Counted from the first letter of the stretch, positions 1-8,739 are shown. The stretch: 55,665 nucleotides of DNA from GCA-020343675 sp964462945 (GCA_964462945.1 CAYWZW010000032.1:1-55665); one strand, 5' to 3'. Notes: generated by a model from the letters alone, not told the origin. Numbers and translations: made by a program.

Positions 1-28
1 TCTCAAAACTATAAACAATTGCCATTAT

Positions 29-697
29 TCAACTTATAACCGGACAGTAGTGACAAGTTTTAAGAAAAGGCTTCTGCATTTCATCATCACGTGATAGTCT
101 TTTTTTGCAGGGAATGCGTAGCCCATCGATGGAGGCACGTAATACCTTCTCACCCTTGAGTTGTTGATACGTGTAGGGAATCCAAACCTCTTCATCTCTA
201 TTTCTTAACTGTTCACGAAAATAGTTGAAGGTTATCGCTCCTCCGAAAATCGCCAATAGTTGTGGTGTGCTTTTAGTGTTGTTATAAGTTTTTTCTGCTT
301 CTAAAAGCATATTGGAAATCATCTCTGGAAGGTTACCGACATAATAACCGATCTCAATAGCCCGATGGGAAACATAAAAAAGGTTTCTTGGGATTTGGCC
401 GGATCTTCTGGGCTCAAAAATATAGAATCCATCGAGAGGTACGTCTACAGATACAGACTCGTGCCATTTCTTACCTGGACACAAACGGACATATTTGCCA
501 AGGGGTTGTCTGGCCCATACTAAACCACTTGATGCCGGCACATCAAGCCGCCTTCTTATAGTTAAGAGCTGATTATCCTCTGACAAGCATATTTCAGAAT
601 TACGTGGCCAATAAAATCCTAAGTCATCACAGAGCCAGATCTCGTGCCCAGAGTCGTTTCTAATCTCATAGCGGAGGTTAAGAGCTTTGTCATTCAC
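29..697 (-). CDS. hypothetical protein, probable mature part of a secreted protein
   Basis: No named family recognised. The 222-residue frame opens with GTG and is polar and beta-rich, beginning with an alternating stretch (NLRYEIRNDSGHEIWLCDD) like an immunoglobulin-type strand pair. The same frame stays open upstream of the GTG and reads a plausible strand (TITVTKLEV) before it, so the GTG is probably not the real start. A signal-peptide ORF in another frame ends inside this GTG. I infer that the two pieces were one secreted protein, now separated by a frame change near 710-760. The 3' end is complete inside the window. Function unknown. Confidence 0.5.
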   Translation of the reverse strand: MNDKALNLRYEIRNDSGHEIWLCDDLGFYWPRNSEICLSEDNQLLTIRRRLDVPASSGLVWARQPLGKYVRLCPGKKWHESVSVDVPLDGFYIFEPRRSGQIPRNLFYVSHRAIEIGYYVGNLPEMISNMLLEAEKTYNNTKSTPQLLAIFGGAITFNYFREQLRNRDEEVWIPYTYQQLKGEKVLRASIDGLRIPCKKRLSRDDEMQKPFLKTCHYCPVIS

Positions 698-834
698 CTC
701 AAGTTTGGTGACGGTGATCGTCGGGACGCCGGTGTTATTCCGGCGGCGGGACCGTCGTTGGACTTAGCCTGTGTCTGCGTTGTCGGCAGAACACAGACCG
801 ACAGGGCGATGATCATAATTGTATATCTGTACAT
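694..834 (-). pseudogene. signal-peptide fragment out of frame with the downstream protein
   Basis: A 46-residue ORF starts at ATG 834 behind a good ribosome site (GAGAGGA). It reads a classic signal peptide: MYRYT, a hydrophobic core IMIIALSVCVLP, then a polar cleavage region ending TQA-KS. It then runs out in Arg/Ser/Pro-rich sequence and stops within the GTG of the 29..697 frame. Only the first 25 or so residues look like selected protein. It is most simply read as the 5' end of that protein, joined by one lost or gained base. Coupled translation of two separate peptides is possible but less likely. Confidence 0.45.
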
Positions 835-1209
835 CTCTAATCCTCTCAATTTCCGCCTGCAAGGCGCCGCCAGGGATACGAGATCCTCGGCGGCGACGCT
901 TTGTACCACCGATTCCGCCGGCGTCCGATACGCCGGGCTTTTACCCGGAGCGGCTCAGGCATCGGTACGGGACAAGGCTCGCCAATCCGTATGATACCCG
1001 AATCGGGTGCTGGATGCCAGTAAATTCCTGCAAGTCCGGCCCCCGGGCAAGCGATTGCCGGTTTTCCCTTGACTTGGAAGGGCGCACTGGTAGATTGAAT
1101 CGTCAAGAGGTGGCAGGAATCATGGTGGGGCAAGCCCCACCCTACGATTCTTGAATTACCGATAAGGACAAATATTTTGAATCCTCCAGGGCAAGAAAGG
1201 AAACGTATC
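835..1209. other. intergenic region with one palindromic repeat
   Basis: About 375 bases without a convincing gene. It holds the ribosome site of the leftward signal-peptide ORF, the palindromic repeat at 1123..1144 with an outer GAATC/GATTC pair (1117-1121, 1146-1150), and the start region of the rightward oxidoreductase. No promoter of clear quality was seen. Confidence 0.5.
1123..1144 (-). repeat. REP-like palindromic repeat, copy 1
   Basis: A 22-base core whose reverse complement starts TAGGGTGGGGCTTGCCCC. It is identical to the cores at 23974..23995 and 41129..41150. The centre GTGGGGC-AA-GCCCCAC forms a 7-bp stem, and short inverted arms GAATC/GATTC flank it. Confidence 0.75.
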
Positions 1210-2535
1210 ATGGCTATCAATCGTCGCACTTTTCTCAAAGGCTCAGTGGCGTCGAGTCTGGCTTTTGCGGCCCCCGGAATCCTGCGGGCCGGCAGCGGCA
1301 GCAAGTATCGCACGGCCCTTATCGGCAGCGGCTGGTGGGGCATGAATATCACGGGCGAAGCAATTCAGTCCGGCCAATGCCAAATCGTCGCTCTCTGCGA
1401 CGTTGACCAGCGGCAACTGGACCCGGCCGCCGCAAAGGTCGAGAAACTGACCGGCCAGATGCCCAAAAAGTACAAGGACTACCGCGAGCTGCTCGAGAAG
1501 GAGAAGCCCGATATTGCCATCGTGGCCACGCCGGACCACTGGCATCCGTTGGCTACCATTGCAGCCGTTAAGGCGGGCGCCCATGTTTACGTCGAAAAGC
1601 CCATCAGCCATACGATTATGGAGGGCCGGGCGATGGTCAACGCCGCCCGTGCGGCCAATCGCGTCGTCCAGGTCGGGACGCATCGGCGGGTCTCGCCGCA
1701 CAACGTCTCCGGCATGAAATTTCTGCGAGAAGGAGGAGCGGGCAAGATCGGCATGATCCGTGCTTTTGTCCTTTCCGGGGGTGGTGGACCCGAAGAGCCG
1801 CAGGCCAATGAAGAGCCGCCTGCCGGTCTGGACTGGGATATGTGGTGCGGGCCCGGGCCGCTGCGACCCTATAACCGGAAGATGCACCCGAAAGGCTTCC
1901 GCCAGTTTCTTGATTACGGTAACGGCACGTTGGGCGACTGGGGCGTGCACTGGATGGACCAAATCCTCTGGATCATGGAGGAAAAGTGGCCAAAGACGGT
2001 GCACTCCACCGGTGGCCGGCCGATTAAGGGGCCGGCAGTTTTTACAAAGGAGCAACAAACCACCGATGCGCCGGACCACCAGATTGCCACGTATCAGTTC
2101 GATAATTTCACCGCTTTCTGGGAGCATCGCCAGTTCGCGGGCAATCCCGCCGAGAAGGGAGAAAGCGTCGGCTGCTACTTCTACGGCACCAAAGGCACGT
2201 TCCACATGGGCTGGCAGAAGGGCTGGACGTTCTATCCGCTCGGCAGGGGGGAGAAAGAGATTCACCAGGAGCCGCAGCTTAATGAGCCGGACCAGCAGAA
2301 CATCAAAGAGCTGTGGGTTGATTTTCTTGATGCGATCAAGACCGGCCGGCGCCCCGTCTGCGACATTGAATTGATCCATCGCTCGACCAATATGAGCCTG
2401 TTAGGGATGCTTTCGCTAAAGCTTGGCCGGAGTGTTCAGTGGGACGGCGAAAAGGAAATAATCGTCGGCGACCCCGAGGCCAACAAGCTGCTCCGCCGCG
2501 AGTACCGAAAGCCGTGGGTCTATCCGCAGGCGTAG
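1210..2535 (+). CDS. Gfo/Idh/MocA-family oxidoreductase, Tat-exported
   Basis: NAD(P)-dependent sugar-type dehydrogenase fold, 441 residues. The start at ATG 1210 is preceded by AAAGGA, and gives a twin-arginine signal (NRRTFLKG) with a hydrophobic stretch after it. An in-frame TTG at 1177 would bury this signal. The mature part opens with a Rossmann strand and GSGWWGMN, then CDVD after strand 2, and the family's EKP motif in YVEKPISHTI, whose Lys is normally catalytic. The C-terminal half carries the usual substrate-barrel sequence (DYGNGTLGDWGVHWMDQ). Export by Tat would place a cofactor-loaded enzyme in the periplasm, as is common in planctomycetes. The substrate cannot be read from sequence; a sugar or inositol derivative is likely. 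Confidence 0.88.
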   Translation: MAINRRTFLKGSVASSLAFAAPGILRAGSGSKYRTALIGSGWWGMNITGEAIQSGQCQIVALCDVDQRQLDPAAAKVEKLTGQMPKKYKDYRELLEKEKPDIAIVATPDHWHPLATIAAVKAGAHVYVEKPISHTIMEGRAMVNAARAANRVVQVGTHRRVSPHNVSGMKFLREGGAGKIGMIRAFVLSGGGGPEEPQANEEPPAGLDWDMWCGPGPLRPYNRKMHPKGFRQFLDYGNGTLGDWGVHWMDQILWIMEEKWPKTVHSTGGRPIKGPAVFTKEQQTTDAPDHQIATYQFDNFTAFWEHRQFAGNPAEKGESVGCYFYGTKGTFHMGWQKGWTFYPLGRGEKEIHQEPQLNEPDQQNIKELWVDFLDAIKTGRRPVCDIELIHRSTNMSLLGMLSLKLGRSVQWDGEKEIIVGDPEANKLLRREYRKPWVYPQA

Positions 2536-2663
2536 TGCGGTTGTCGGCGACAAACTGGCTGTAAATCGCTCAATCGATCGATGACGTGTCCCTGTGCCCC
2601 CGTATTTGTTACAATAGCGTTATCGATTTTTCGCCAGACTCTCGTACGGAAGGAAAAGTGGTC

Positions 2664-3199
2664 ATGAAAACGAAATGCCGGTTCCTCGCAAAGCATGCTT
2701 ATGTTCTGTGGTTTTCATGCACAGTATCACTTGCAGCAGTTCAGCCGGGCCGGCCCGAGCAGCGGTTCGGCCCTGAGCTCACCGCCGAAGGGGAGGCCAA
2801 GGAGATTCTCGATACGGCTGGCACTAAAGGTGGTCTAATCGTTCACATTGGCTGTGGCGATGGGAAGCTGACAGCGGCGCTGCGTACCGGCTCTTCGCCG
2901 TCAGCAGGGACGATGGGACGACGCGGTGGGAAAAGCCCGTCAATATCCAGGTCCGCGCCATGGTCCTGGCAGGGAAAATTCTGTTCGCGGCCGGCCCTCT
3001 GGCTGACCCGGACAACGGGCCGCAAGCACCTGGCGACAACCGGGAAGCTCTGCTTATGGCCATCTCAGCCTCTGATGGGACCGAATTAGCACAGTATCAA
3101 CTCGATTCGCCGCCGGTCTTCGATGGCATGGCCGCAACTTACGGGCGACTTCACATCTCCATGATGGATGGCAGCTTGTTGTGTATGGCCCAGGAGTAG
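2664..3199 (+). pseudogene. remnant of methyltransferase/PQQ beta-propeller protein, middle deleted
   Basis: The 5' part (ATG 2664 to about 2884) reads a signal peptide, then EILDTAGTKGGLIVHIGCGDGKL, a SAM-binding GxGxG-type strand. At about 2885 the sense frame moves by +2: from there YRLFAVSRDDGTTRWEKP and AGKILFAAGPLADP, typical PQQ-propeller blades, run to a TAG at 3197-3199. Planctomycetes have large proteins with exactly this domain order, so I infer an internal deletion removed most of the gene and shifted frame at the junction. The ribosome site GGAAAAGTGGTC before ATG 2664 is ordinary. No functional product is expected. Confidence 0.7.
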
Positions 3200-3210
3200 T
3201 CGATAAGCCG

Positions 3211-5139
3211 ATGATTATGAAGATCTCATTGAAGGCAAAGCTGATCACAAGCTTCCTGGCCGTGATTGTTATATGCGGCCTAGTTGCCACGCTCGTGGGC
3301 ACGCGGCTCATCGGAACCGGGATTGTCCGCCAGGCTCAGGACAAGGTGCGAAATGACCTGAACGCGGCCAGAGAGATATATCGGCAGGAAAGCGAAAAAC
3401 TAAAAGATACGGTGCGGCTCACCGCGTTGAGGAGATTTTCCGTAAGAGATGCCCTGCTGAATAATGACATGAAGACTCTCACAGAAGAGCTGGAGAAAGT
3501 GCGAAGGGCCGAAGGCTTGGACATATTGACTCTGACGGATGACAGCGGCCGGGTTCTCGTCAGGTTACGAAATCCCTCTATCTCCGGTGATAATCAAGCG
3601 GGCGATAGCCTTGTAAGCCAGGTGCTGGCCGGCCGGACGGCCGTCGCCGCCACTGTGATCGTGCCGGAAGAAGAGTTGCGAAAAGAAGGGGCAGACCTCG
3701 TTGAGCAAGCGTGTATCGAATACATTCCCACCCCTAAAGCGAAGCCGACCCTGGAAACCAGACAGAGTTCCGGGATGATGATAAAGACTGCTGCGCCCAT
3801 CCTCGGGGACGATGGGCGATTGGTCGGCGTCCTGTACGGAGGGAACCTGCTTAACCGCAACTACAAGATCGTTGATAAGGTCAAAGAGACGGTGTACCAG
3901 GGAGTCAAGTATGAGGGAAAAGACATCGGAACAGCCACCATCTTTCAGGGCGACTTGCGCATTTCGACCAACGTGATGAGAGACGACGGAACGCGTGCGA
4001 TTGGAACGCGCGTCTCCGAGGAAGTGTATGAGCAGGTGCTCGTCAAAGGTCTGCCGTGGATAGACAGGGCCTTTGTCGTCAATAGCTGGTACATATCCGC
4101 GTACGAACCCATACGGGACGTCAAAGGCGAAATCGTCGGCATTCTCTACGTCGGGATTCTGGAGGAGAAATTCATCGATATGCGAAACAGGGCGATTGCC
4201 ATGTTTTTGGGCATCGCGCTGGCCGGGATGATTCTCGCTCTGATTGTTTCGAATTTCTTAGCGAGGGGCGTGTTGCAGCCGATCAAACGCTTGATACTCG
4301 CGTCGCATCAGTGGGCGGGCGGCAACCTTGACTACAGAGTCGAAGCGACTGCGAAAGATGAAATTGCCGAGTTGACCGAGACGTTCAACCTGATGGCCTC
4401 TTCGTTGAAAGAGAGAGACGAGCGGCTGAAGGAATACACCCACCAGCAGATCATGAAATCGGAAAGGCTTGCGACTTTAGGGCAGTTAGCCGCCGGGGTG
4501 GCCCATGAAATAAACAATCCGCTCGGCGCCGTTTTAATGTATGGCCATCTGTCCCTGGAAGAGATGGCGACAGAAGATCCCCGCCGCAAGAACCTGGAGA
4601 AAGTCGTGGCGGAAGCCACACGATGCAAGAACATCGTGCGAGGCCTGCTTGACTTCGCTCGTCAAAGTGAGCCGAACGTCGAGGAGGCGGATGCCAACGA
4701 GGTATTGAAACGGACATTATCCCTGCTTCAAAATCAGGCACTGTTCCAGAATATCAAAATAACTACACGGTTTTCTCCCTCCCTGCCAAAGGCGATGATG
4801 GACAGCGGTCAGATACAGCAGGTTTTTACGAATATCATCTTGAACGCGGCCGAGGCCATGACGGGAGGCGGCGAGCTGACCGTTGCTTCCCGGACGGCGG
4901 CTGGCGGCGAAGCGATCGAAATTGAAATCGCGGACACCGGCTGCGGCATACCGCCGGAGAATCTCGAAAAGATTTTCGATCCGTTCTTCACCACGAAAGA
5001 GGTAGGTCGCGGAACGGGGCTCGGCCTGGCCGTCAGCTATGGCATCATCGCCGGACACAAGGGGACCATAGAAATCAGAAGCGAACCGGGTAAAGGAACC
5101 ACTTTCATTCTGAGATTACCGCTAAGGGCGGAGGTCTAA
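3211..5139 (+). CDS. membrane sensor histidine kinase (Cache-HAMP-HisKA-HATPase)
   Basis: A 643-residue sensor kinase. A first membrane segment (about 8-30) is followed by a long extracytoplasmic Cache-type domain ending in WYISAYEPIRDVKGEIVGILYVG. Then come a second membrane segment (about 330-352), a HAMP linker, and the H-box AAGVAHEINNPLG with phospho-acceptor His432. The ATP domain has N-box NIILNAAEAM, G1 DTGCGIP and G2 GRGTGLGL. The H-box is of the NtrB type. The stop codon is followed at once by the start of an NtrC-type regulator, so the two form a cognate pair. Start 3211 (MIMKIS) or 3217 are both possible; the ribosome site is weak. The ligand is unknown; Cache domains bind small molecules. 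Confidence 0.92.
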   Translation: MIMKISLKAKLITSFLAVIVICGLVATLVGTRLIGTGIVRQAQDKVRNDLNAAREIYRQESEKLKDTVRLTALRRFSVRDALLNNDMKTLTEELEKVRRAEGLDILTLTDDSGRVLVRLRNPSISGDNQAGDSLVSQVLAGRTAVAATVIVPEEELRKEGADLVEQACIEYIPTPKAKPTLETRQSSGMMIKTAAPILGDDGRLVGVLYGGNLLNRNYKIVDKVKETVYQGVKYEGKDIGTATIFQGDLRISTNVMRDDGTRAIGTRVSEEVYEQVLVKGLPWIDRAFVVNSWYISAYEPIRDVKGEIVGILYVGILEEKFIDMRNRAIAMFLGIALAGMILALIVSNFLARGVLQPIKRLILASHQWAGGNLDYRVEATAKDEIAELTETFNLMASSLKERDERLKEYTHQQIMKSERLATLGQLAAGVAHEINNPLGAVLMYGHLSLEEMATEDPRRKNLEKVVAEATRCKNIVRGLLDFARQSEPNVEEADANEVLKRTLSLLQNQALFQNIKITTRFSPSLPKAMMDSGQIQQVFTNIILNAAEAMTGGGELTVASRTAAGGEAIEIEIADTGCGIPPENLEKIFDPFFTTKEVGRGTGLGLAVSYGIIAGHKGTIEIRSEPGKGTTFILRLPLRAEV

Positions 5140-6492
5140 ATGTCCAGTCAAGCTCACATTCTGGTGATTGACGACGAAGAATCCATGCGGGACTCGTGCC
5201 AGCAGACGCTTTCTCGGGCGGCAAACAAAGTGGAGGTAGCTCGGGATGGTGCGACGGGATTAGCCATGCTGGAAAAGGAATCCTTCGATTTAGTGATCCT
5301 CGATCTGAAAATGCCCGGCTTGAGCGGCATGGAGGTGCTGGAGAAGATAAAGCGGGAATATCCGGAGGTCCTGGTGATTGTGATTACCGGATATGCGACG
5401 GTGGAGTCCGCCGTCAAGGCCATGACAACAGGAGCCTATGATTTTCTCCCGAAGCCTTTCACACCTGCCGCTCTGCGAGCGATAGTGGCGCGGGCGCTGG
5501 ATAGACGAGAGCTGGCCCTTGAGAACCTTCTGCTGCGAGGCGAATTGAAAGCAAGCTTCGGACCTGGCGTGATCGTCGGCCGGAGCGAATCGATGAAGAA
5601 GATTGAGCGGGTCGTGCGAAAAGTAAGTCCAACCGATACGACCGTCCTGATTTGCGGCGAAAGCGGCACCGGCAAGGAGCTGGTGGCGAGAGCCATACAC
5701 TGCCACAGCAGCAGAAGGGACAGGCCGTTTGTCGTTGTGGACTGCGGGAGCCTGGTGGAAAATTTGTTCGAGAGCGAGCTGTTCGGGCACGTCAAGGGGT
5801 CGTTCACGGGCGCCACAGCAACCAAATATGGCCGCATGGAGCTGGCAAACGGAGGAACCGTTTTCTTCGATGAGATTGGAAACATTAGTACAAACATCCA
5901 GGCAAAGCTGCTTCGGGTCCTGCAGGAAAGGCAGATCGCGAAGGTTGGAAGCTCGCAGGTCATCAAGGTGGATGTGCGAGTCGTCGCCGCGACCAACAAA
6001 GACTTGTACGAGGTTGTACAAGCGGGAACCTTCCGAGAAGATTTGTTTTATCGCTTGAGTGTCGTTCCGATTACGCTGCCGTCTCTGCGTGAGAGAAGAG
6101 GCGACATTCCGCTGCTGGCCGACTATTTCCTGAAGAAATACAACCAGAAGAGAAAGAAGAACATCCGGGCTATTTCGGACCGGGCGATGAAGGCCCTCAT
6201 TGAATACGATTGGCCCGGCAACGTCAGAGAGCTGGAGAACGCCATCGAGCGAGCCGTCGTCTTGACCGAAAACGACGTCATTGAACCCTCAGATCTGTTA
6301 TACTACGGGTTAAGTGTTGAGGCGTCTTCAAGGTCAGATGCGGATAGACCCCGGCGTCTGGTTGATGTGGAGAAGGAGCACATCAGCCGGACGCTCAAGA
6401 AGTACCAGGGCCATAGAGGCAGGACGGCCGACGCACTGGGAATAGACCGCAAAACACTCCGCTCCAAGCTCAGGCGATACGGACTCGAATGA
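5140..6492 (+). CDS. NtrC-family sigma-54-dependent response regulator
   Basis: 450 residues: receiver domain with acidic DDEES and phospho-Asp55 (ILDLKMPG), AAA+ domain with Walker A GESGTGKE near residue 173, then a Fis-type helix-turn-helix at the C-terminus (GRTADALGIDRKTL). The sigma-54 contact loop reads GSFTGA at 220-225, rather than the usual GAFTGA. The GGAGGT ribosome site lies in the end of the kinase gene, and the ATG follows its TAA directly. The protein is expected to bind enhancers and remodel sigma-54 holoenzyme; the -24/-12 promoter at 6650 is the obvious target. Confidence 0.93.
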   Translation: MSSQAHILVIDDEESMRDSCQQTLSRAANKVEVARDGATGLAMLEKESFDLVILDLKMPGLSGMEVLEKIKREYPEVLVIVITGYATVESAVKAMTTGAYDFLPKPFTPAALRAIVARALDRRELALENLLLRGELKASFGPGVIVGRSESMKKIERVVRKVSPTDTTVLICGESGTGKELVARAIHCHSSRRDRPFVVVDCGSLVENLFESELFGHVKGSFTGATATKYGRMELANGGTVFFDEIGNISTNIQAKLLRVLQERQIAKVGSSQVIKVDVRVVAATNKDLYEVVQAGTFREDLFYRLSVVPITLPSLRERRGDIPLLADYFLKKYNQKRKKNIRAISDRAMKALIEYDWPGNVRELENAIERAVVLTENDVIEPSDLLYYGLSVEASSRSDADRPRRLVDVEKEHISRTLKKYQGHRGRTADALGIDRKTLRSKLRRYGLE

Positions 6493-6496
6493 TCTC

Positions 6497-6538
6497 AATG
6501 GGGCAATCTTCCCCATCGTTGGAGCGATATGCCCCATT
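6497..6538. promoter_or_regulatory. inverted repeats between regulator gene and sigma-54 promoter: enhancer or terminator
   Basis: A 9-bp perfect inverted repeat, AATGGGGCA (6497-6505) and TGCCCCATT (6530-6538), encloses a third CCCCA (6511-6515) that also pairs with the first arm. The centre lies about 130 bases upstream of the sigma-54 promoter, a usual distance for enhancer sites of NtrC-type activators. It could equally be the terminator of the regulator gene, since four T follow the right arm. The rest of the 6493-6801 gap, outside this and the promoter, shows nothing clear. Confidence 0.5.
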
Positions 6539-6649
6539 TTAGCAGCCATCCTCACCGGCCGGCGGAGAGCCGTAAACACCTTCAGAAGTATCCGTAACAT
6601 CTTTATTGTTAGCCACTTAGGTGAAATTATTTTCGGCTTCCTTGTTGTA

Positions 6650-6665
6650 TGGCACAGCATTTGCA
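6650..6665 (+). promoter_or_regulatory. sigma-54 (-24/-12) promoter of the hydrogenase operon
   Basis: TGGCAC-AGCAT-TTGCA matches the sigma-54 consensus (TGGCAC, five bases, TTGCA) without a mismatch and with exact spacing. Transcription would begin near 6676, about 125 bases before ATG 6802. An ATG at 6649 overlaps the element and can therefore not be the operon's first start codon. Confidence 0.85.
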
Positions 6666-6801
6666 AGGTATGAGAGTCGAGTCGAACTTGTCCGGCGGCT
6701 TGCCGGCCAGACATACGGCGGGCTTGCCTCTGTACTCTGGAAGACCGCCAAGAAGGCTTGTGCGACAGTGGAATTGCACTGTGCATGGTGATCGTGGGCA
6801 G

Positions 6802-7590
6802 ATGAAGCTTGGAAGCAAGAGAATTCTGATCGTGGATCCCGACGGTGACGCGGCCCGAGAATTAGCGTCCCTCTTTTTCGACGAAGACTATGATGTTGAA
6901 ACAAGCGGCAGTATTAGTGCCATGGCCGAGAGGATCAGGGACGCTCGCTTTGATTGCGTCATTATGGATGTTGATTTGCCCGAGATGGCCGGTTACAAGG
7001 CCGTCTCAATCGTCAAGACGATTGACCCGAAGATTCAGGTCATCATGACCGCGGCGCAGAATACGGTGGAGTTAGAGGCAGAGGTACGCAAGCAGGACAT
7101 CTTCTATTACTACCTAAAATCGTTCGACCGGGACGAGTTGATGGCAGCCGTTCGAGACGTGTTCAAGAAAATGGGAAAGGTTAAGGAGACAAAACAGATG
7201 AGTGAGCCGCCCAGTATCCTGGTTATCGATGATGACGTCAATTTCGTCGCGGCGATGAAGCCCATGCTCCAGAGCAAGGGTTACAGCGTTGATGCCGCCC
7301 ACAACAAGAAGGAGGCCATGCAGAAGCTGGAAAAGTCCACGCCCGATTTGATTCTCCTGGATATCATGATGGAGAAACTGACGGACGGCTTCGACATCTG
7401 TTACAAGCTCAAGCATGACCCTGAAACGAAAAAGATCCCCGTGCTGGCCGTATCCAGTATCATGGAAGAGACGGGATTCAAATTCTCGCCCTTTACGGAC
7501 GGAGAGTATTTCGAAGCGGACGACTTTCTGCAAAAACCCGTCGAACCGGCCATCCTCCTCGGGCGGGTTGAGAGGCTATTAAGGGGATAG
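6802..7590 (+). CDS. tandem double-receiver protein (REC-REC)
   Basis: 262 residues with two receiver domains and no output domain. Receiver 1 (about 6-125): acidic residues in IVDPDGD, phospho-Asp56 (IMDVDLPEM), T/S position in MTA, Lys in LKSF. Receiver 2 (about 137-260): VIDDD, phospho-Asp187 (LLDIMM), Lys in LQKPVEP. The second domain resembles the lone receiver at 13238..13636, including a loop with METGFKFS-like sequence before the final Lys. First gene after the sigma-54 promoter. An internal ATG at 7198 has AAGGAG nine bases upstream, so receiver 2 may also be made alone. Probably a phospho-relay or phosphate sink inside the hydrogenase operon. Confidence 0.85.
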   Translation: MKLGSKRILIVDPDGDAARELASLFFDEDYDVETSGSISAMAERIRDARFDCVIMDVDLPEMAGYKAVSIVKTIDPKIQVIMTAAQNTVELEAEVRKQDIFYYYLKSFDRDELMAAVRDVFKKMGKVKETKQMSEPPSILVIDDDVNFVAAMKPMLQSKGYSVDAAHNKKEAMQKLEKSTPDLILLDIMMEKLTDGFDICYKLKHDPETKKIPVLAVSSIMEETGFKFSPFTDGEYFEADDFLQKPVEPAILLGRVERLLRG

Positions 7591-7638
7591 GAGCCGTTGA
7601 CCAGAGACATCCAAACAGAAGTTGAAGAAGGTCTGACG

Positions 7639-8739
7639 ATGTCCGGGAACGGGACGATTCTGGTCATCGACGATGAAGAAGCCATGCGCGATTCCTGCTG
7701 TCAGGTGCTGGCCAAGGCCGGATACAGAGCGGAAACCGCCGAGAACGGGGATCGGGGTTTACAGAAAGTAGGTGCAGTGAGACCTGACTTGGTCCTTGTC
7801 GATCTTAAGATGCCCGGGATAAGCGGCATGGAGCTGCTGGAGAAAATTCGGGAAATAGACCCAAGCATCATTTCGGTCGTCATTACCGGCTACGCGACCA
7901 TCGAGTCGGCCGTCGAGGCGATGAAGCGCAACGCGTACGATTTTCTCCCTAAGCCATTCACGCCGGACCAATTGAGGATTGTCATCAAAAGGGGTTTGGA
8001 AAGAAGAAGACTCGCTATCGAGTCGGAACAATTACGCCGGGAAAAGGAGATGATGCGAGAGAACTTCGTTACCCTGGTCTCTCATCAACTGCGTTCGCCG
8101 CTCGCTTCGGTCAGACAATATTTCGGGGTCATCCGGGAGGGATTCGCCGGGGACGTGACGGGCAAGCAGAAGGAGATCATAGAGAAAGCGAGCAAGTATC
8201 TCGATGATCTTATGCAACTGATTAATGACTGGCTCGATATGTCACGTATCGATTCGGGCCGCATGGCAGAGCGATTCGAGCCGGTGACCCTGGAGCCTCT
8301 CCTTTCGGAAATCCTGGAACTTGCAGAACCGCTGGCAGAGGCCGGAAAAGTGGTCCTCGAGCTGCATTCAGGTCACAACATTCCCGCCGTTTGGGGCGAT
8401 CGAGAAAGTCTGAAACAAGCCATTACGAACGTGGTTAGTAATGGAATATACTACAATCGTGAAGGGGGCACGGTCACGGTAAGCACAAGAGAACAAGGCC
8501 ATGATGTAGTGGTGGAGATTACTGACACGGGGATAGGGATCTCCCGGGACAACCTGCCCTTTGTCTTCGACGAGTTCTTCAGAGTCAAGAGCAACGAAAC
8601 GCGGCACGTCGCCGGCACCGGACTGGGACTGCCGATAGCCAAGAGAATAATAGAAGCACATAACGGACATATACAAGTCAAGAGTGAACTCGGCAAGGGG
8701 ACGACGTTTAGCATTCTCTTGCCAAAGGTGGAACAATGA
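7639..8739 (+). CDS. hybrid receiver-histidine kinase (REC-HisKA-HATPase)
   Basis: 366 residues, no membrane segment. Receiver domain with VIDDEE and phospho-Asp55 (VDLKMPG), very close to the receiver of the NtrC-type protein at 5140. A short coiled linker follows, then H-box VSHQLRSPLAS with His149, N-box NVVSNGIYYN, DTGIGIS and GTGLGLPIA. ATG 7639 (behind GAAGGT) aligns with the start of the related receiver; an in-frame TTG at 7597 is an alternative. The stop overlaps the hydrogenase beta gene by ATGA. A soluble receiver-kinase can pass signal from an upstream partner, which suggests intracellular control of the operon. Confidence 0.88.
   Translation: MSGNGTILVIDDEEAMRDSCCQVLAKAGYRAETAENGDRGLQKVGAVRPDLVLVDLKMPGISGMELLEKIREIDPSIISVVITGYATIESAVEAMKRNAYDFLPKPFTPDQLRIVIKRGLERRRLAIESEQLRREKEMMRENFVTLVSHQLRSPLASVRQYFGVIREGFAGDVTGKQKEIIEKASKYLDDLMQLINDWLDMSRIDSGRMAERFEPVTLEPLLSEILELAEPLAEAGKVVLELHSGHNIPAVWGDRESLKQAITNVVSNGIYYNREGGTVTVSTREQGHDVVVEITDTGIGISRDNLPFVFDEFFRVKSNETRHVAGTGLGLPIAKRIIEAHNGHIQVKSELGKGTTFSILLPKVEQ

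Noticed and set aside
1243..2379. Long open frame antisense to the first oxidoreductase
   Set aside because: Mirror of GC-rich codons in a real gene; no motifs, and the plus strand has full family signatures.
6649..6801. Longer start (ATG 6649) for the double-receiver gene
   Set aside because: It overlaps the sigma-54 promoter and reads Arg/Pro-rich sequence with no domain; ATG 6802 begins directly at the receiver strand.
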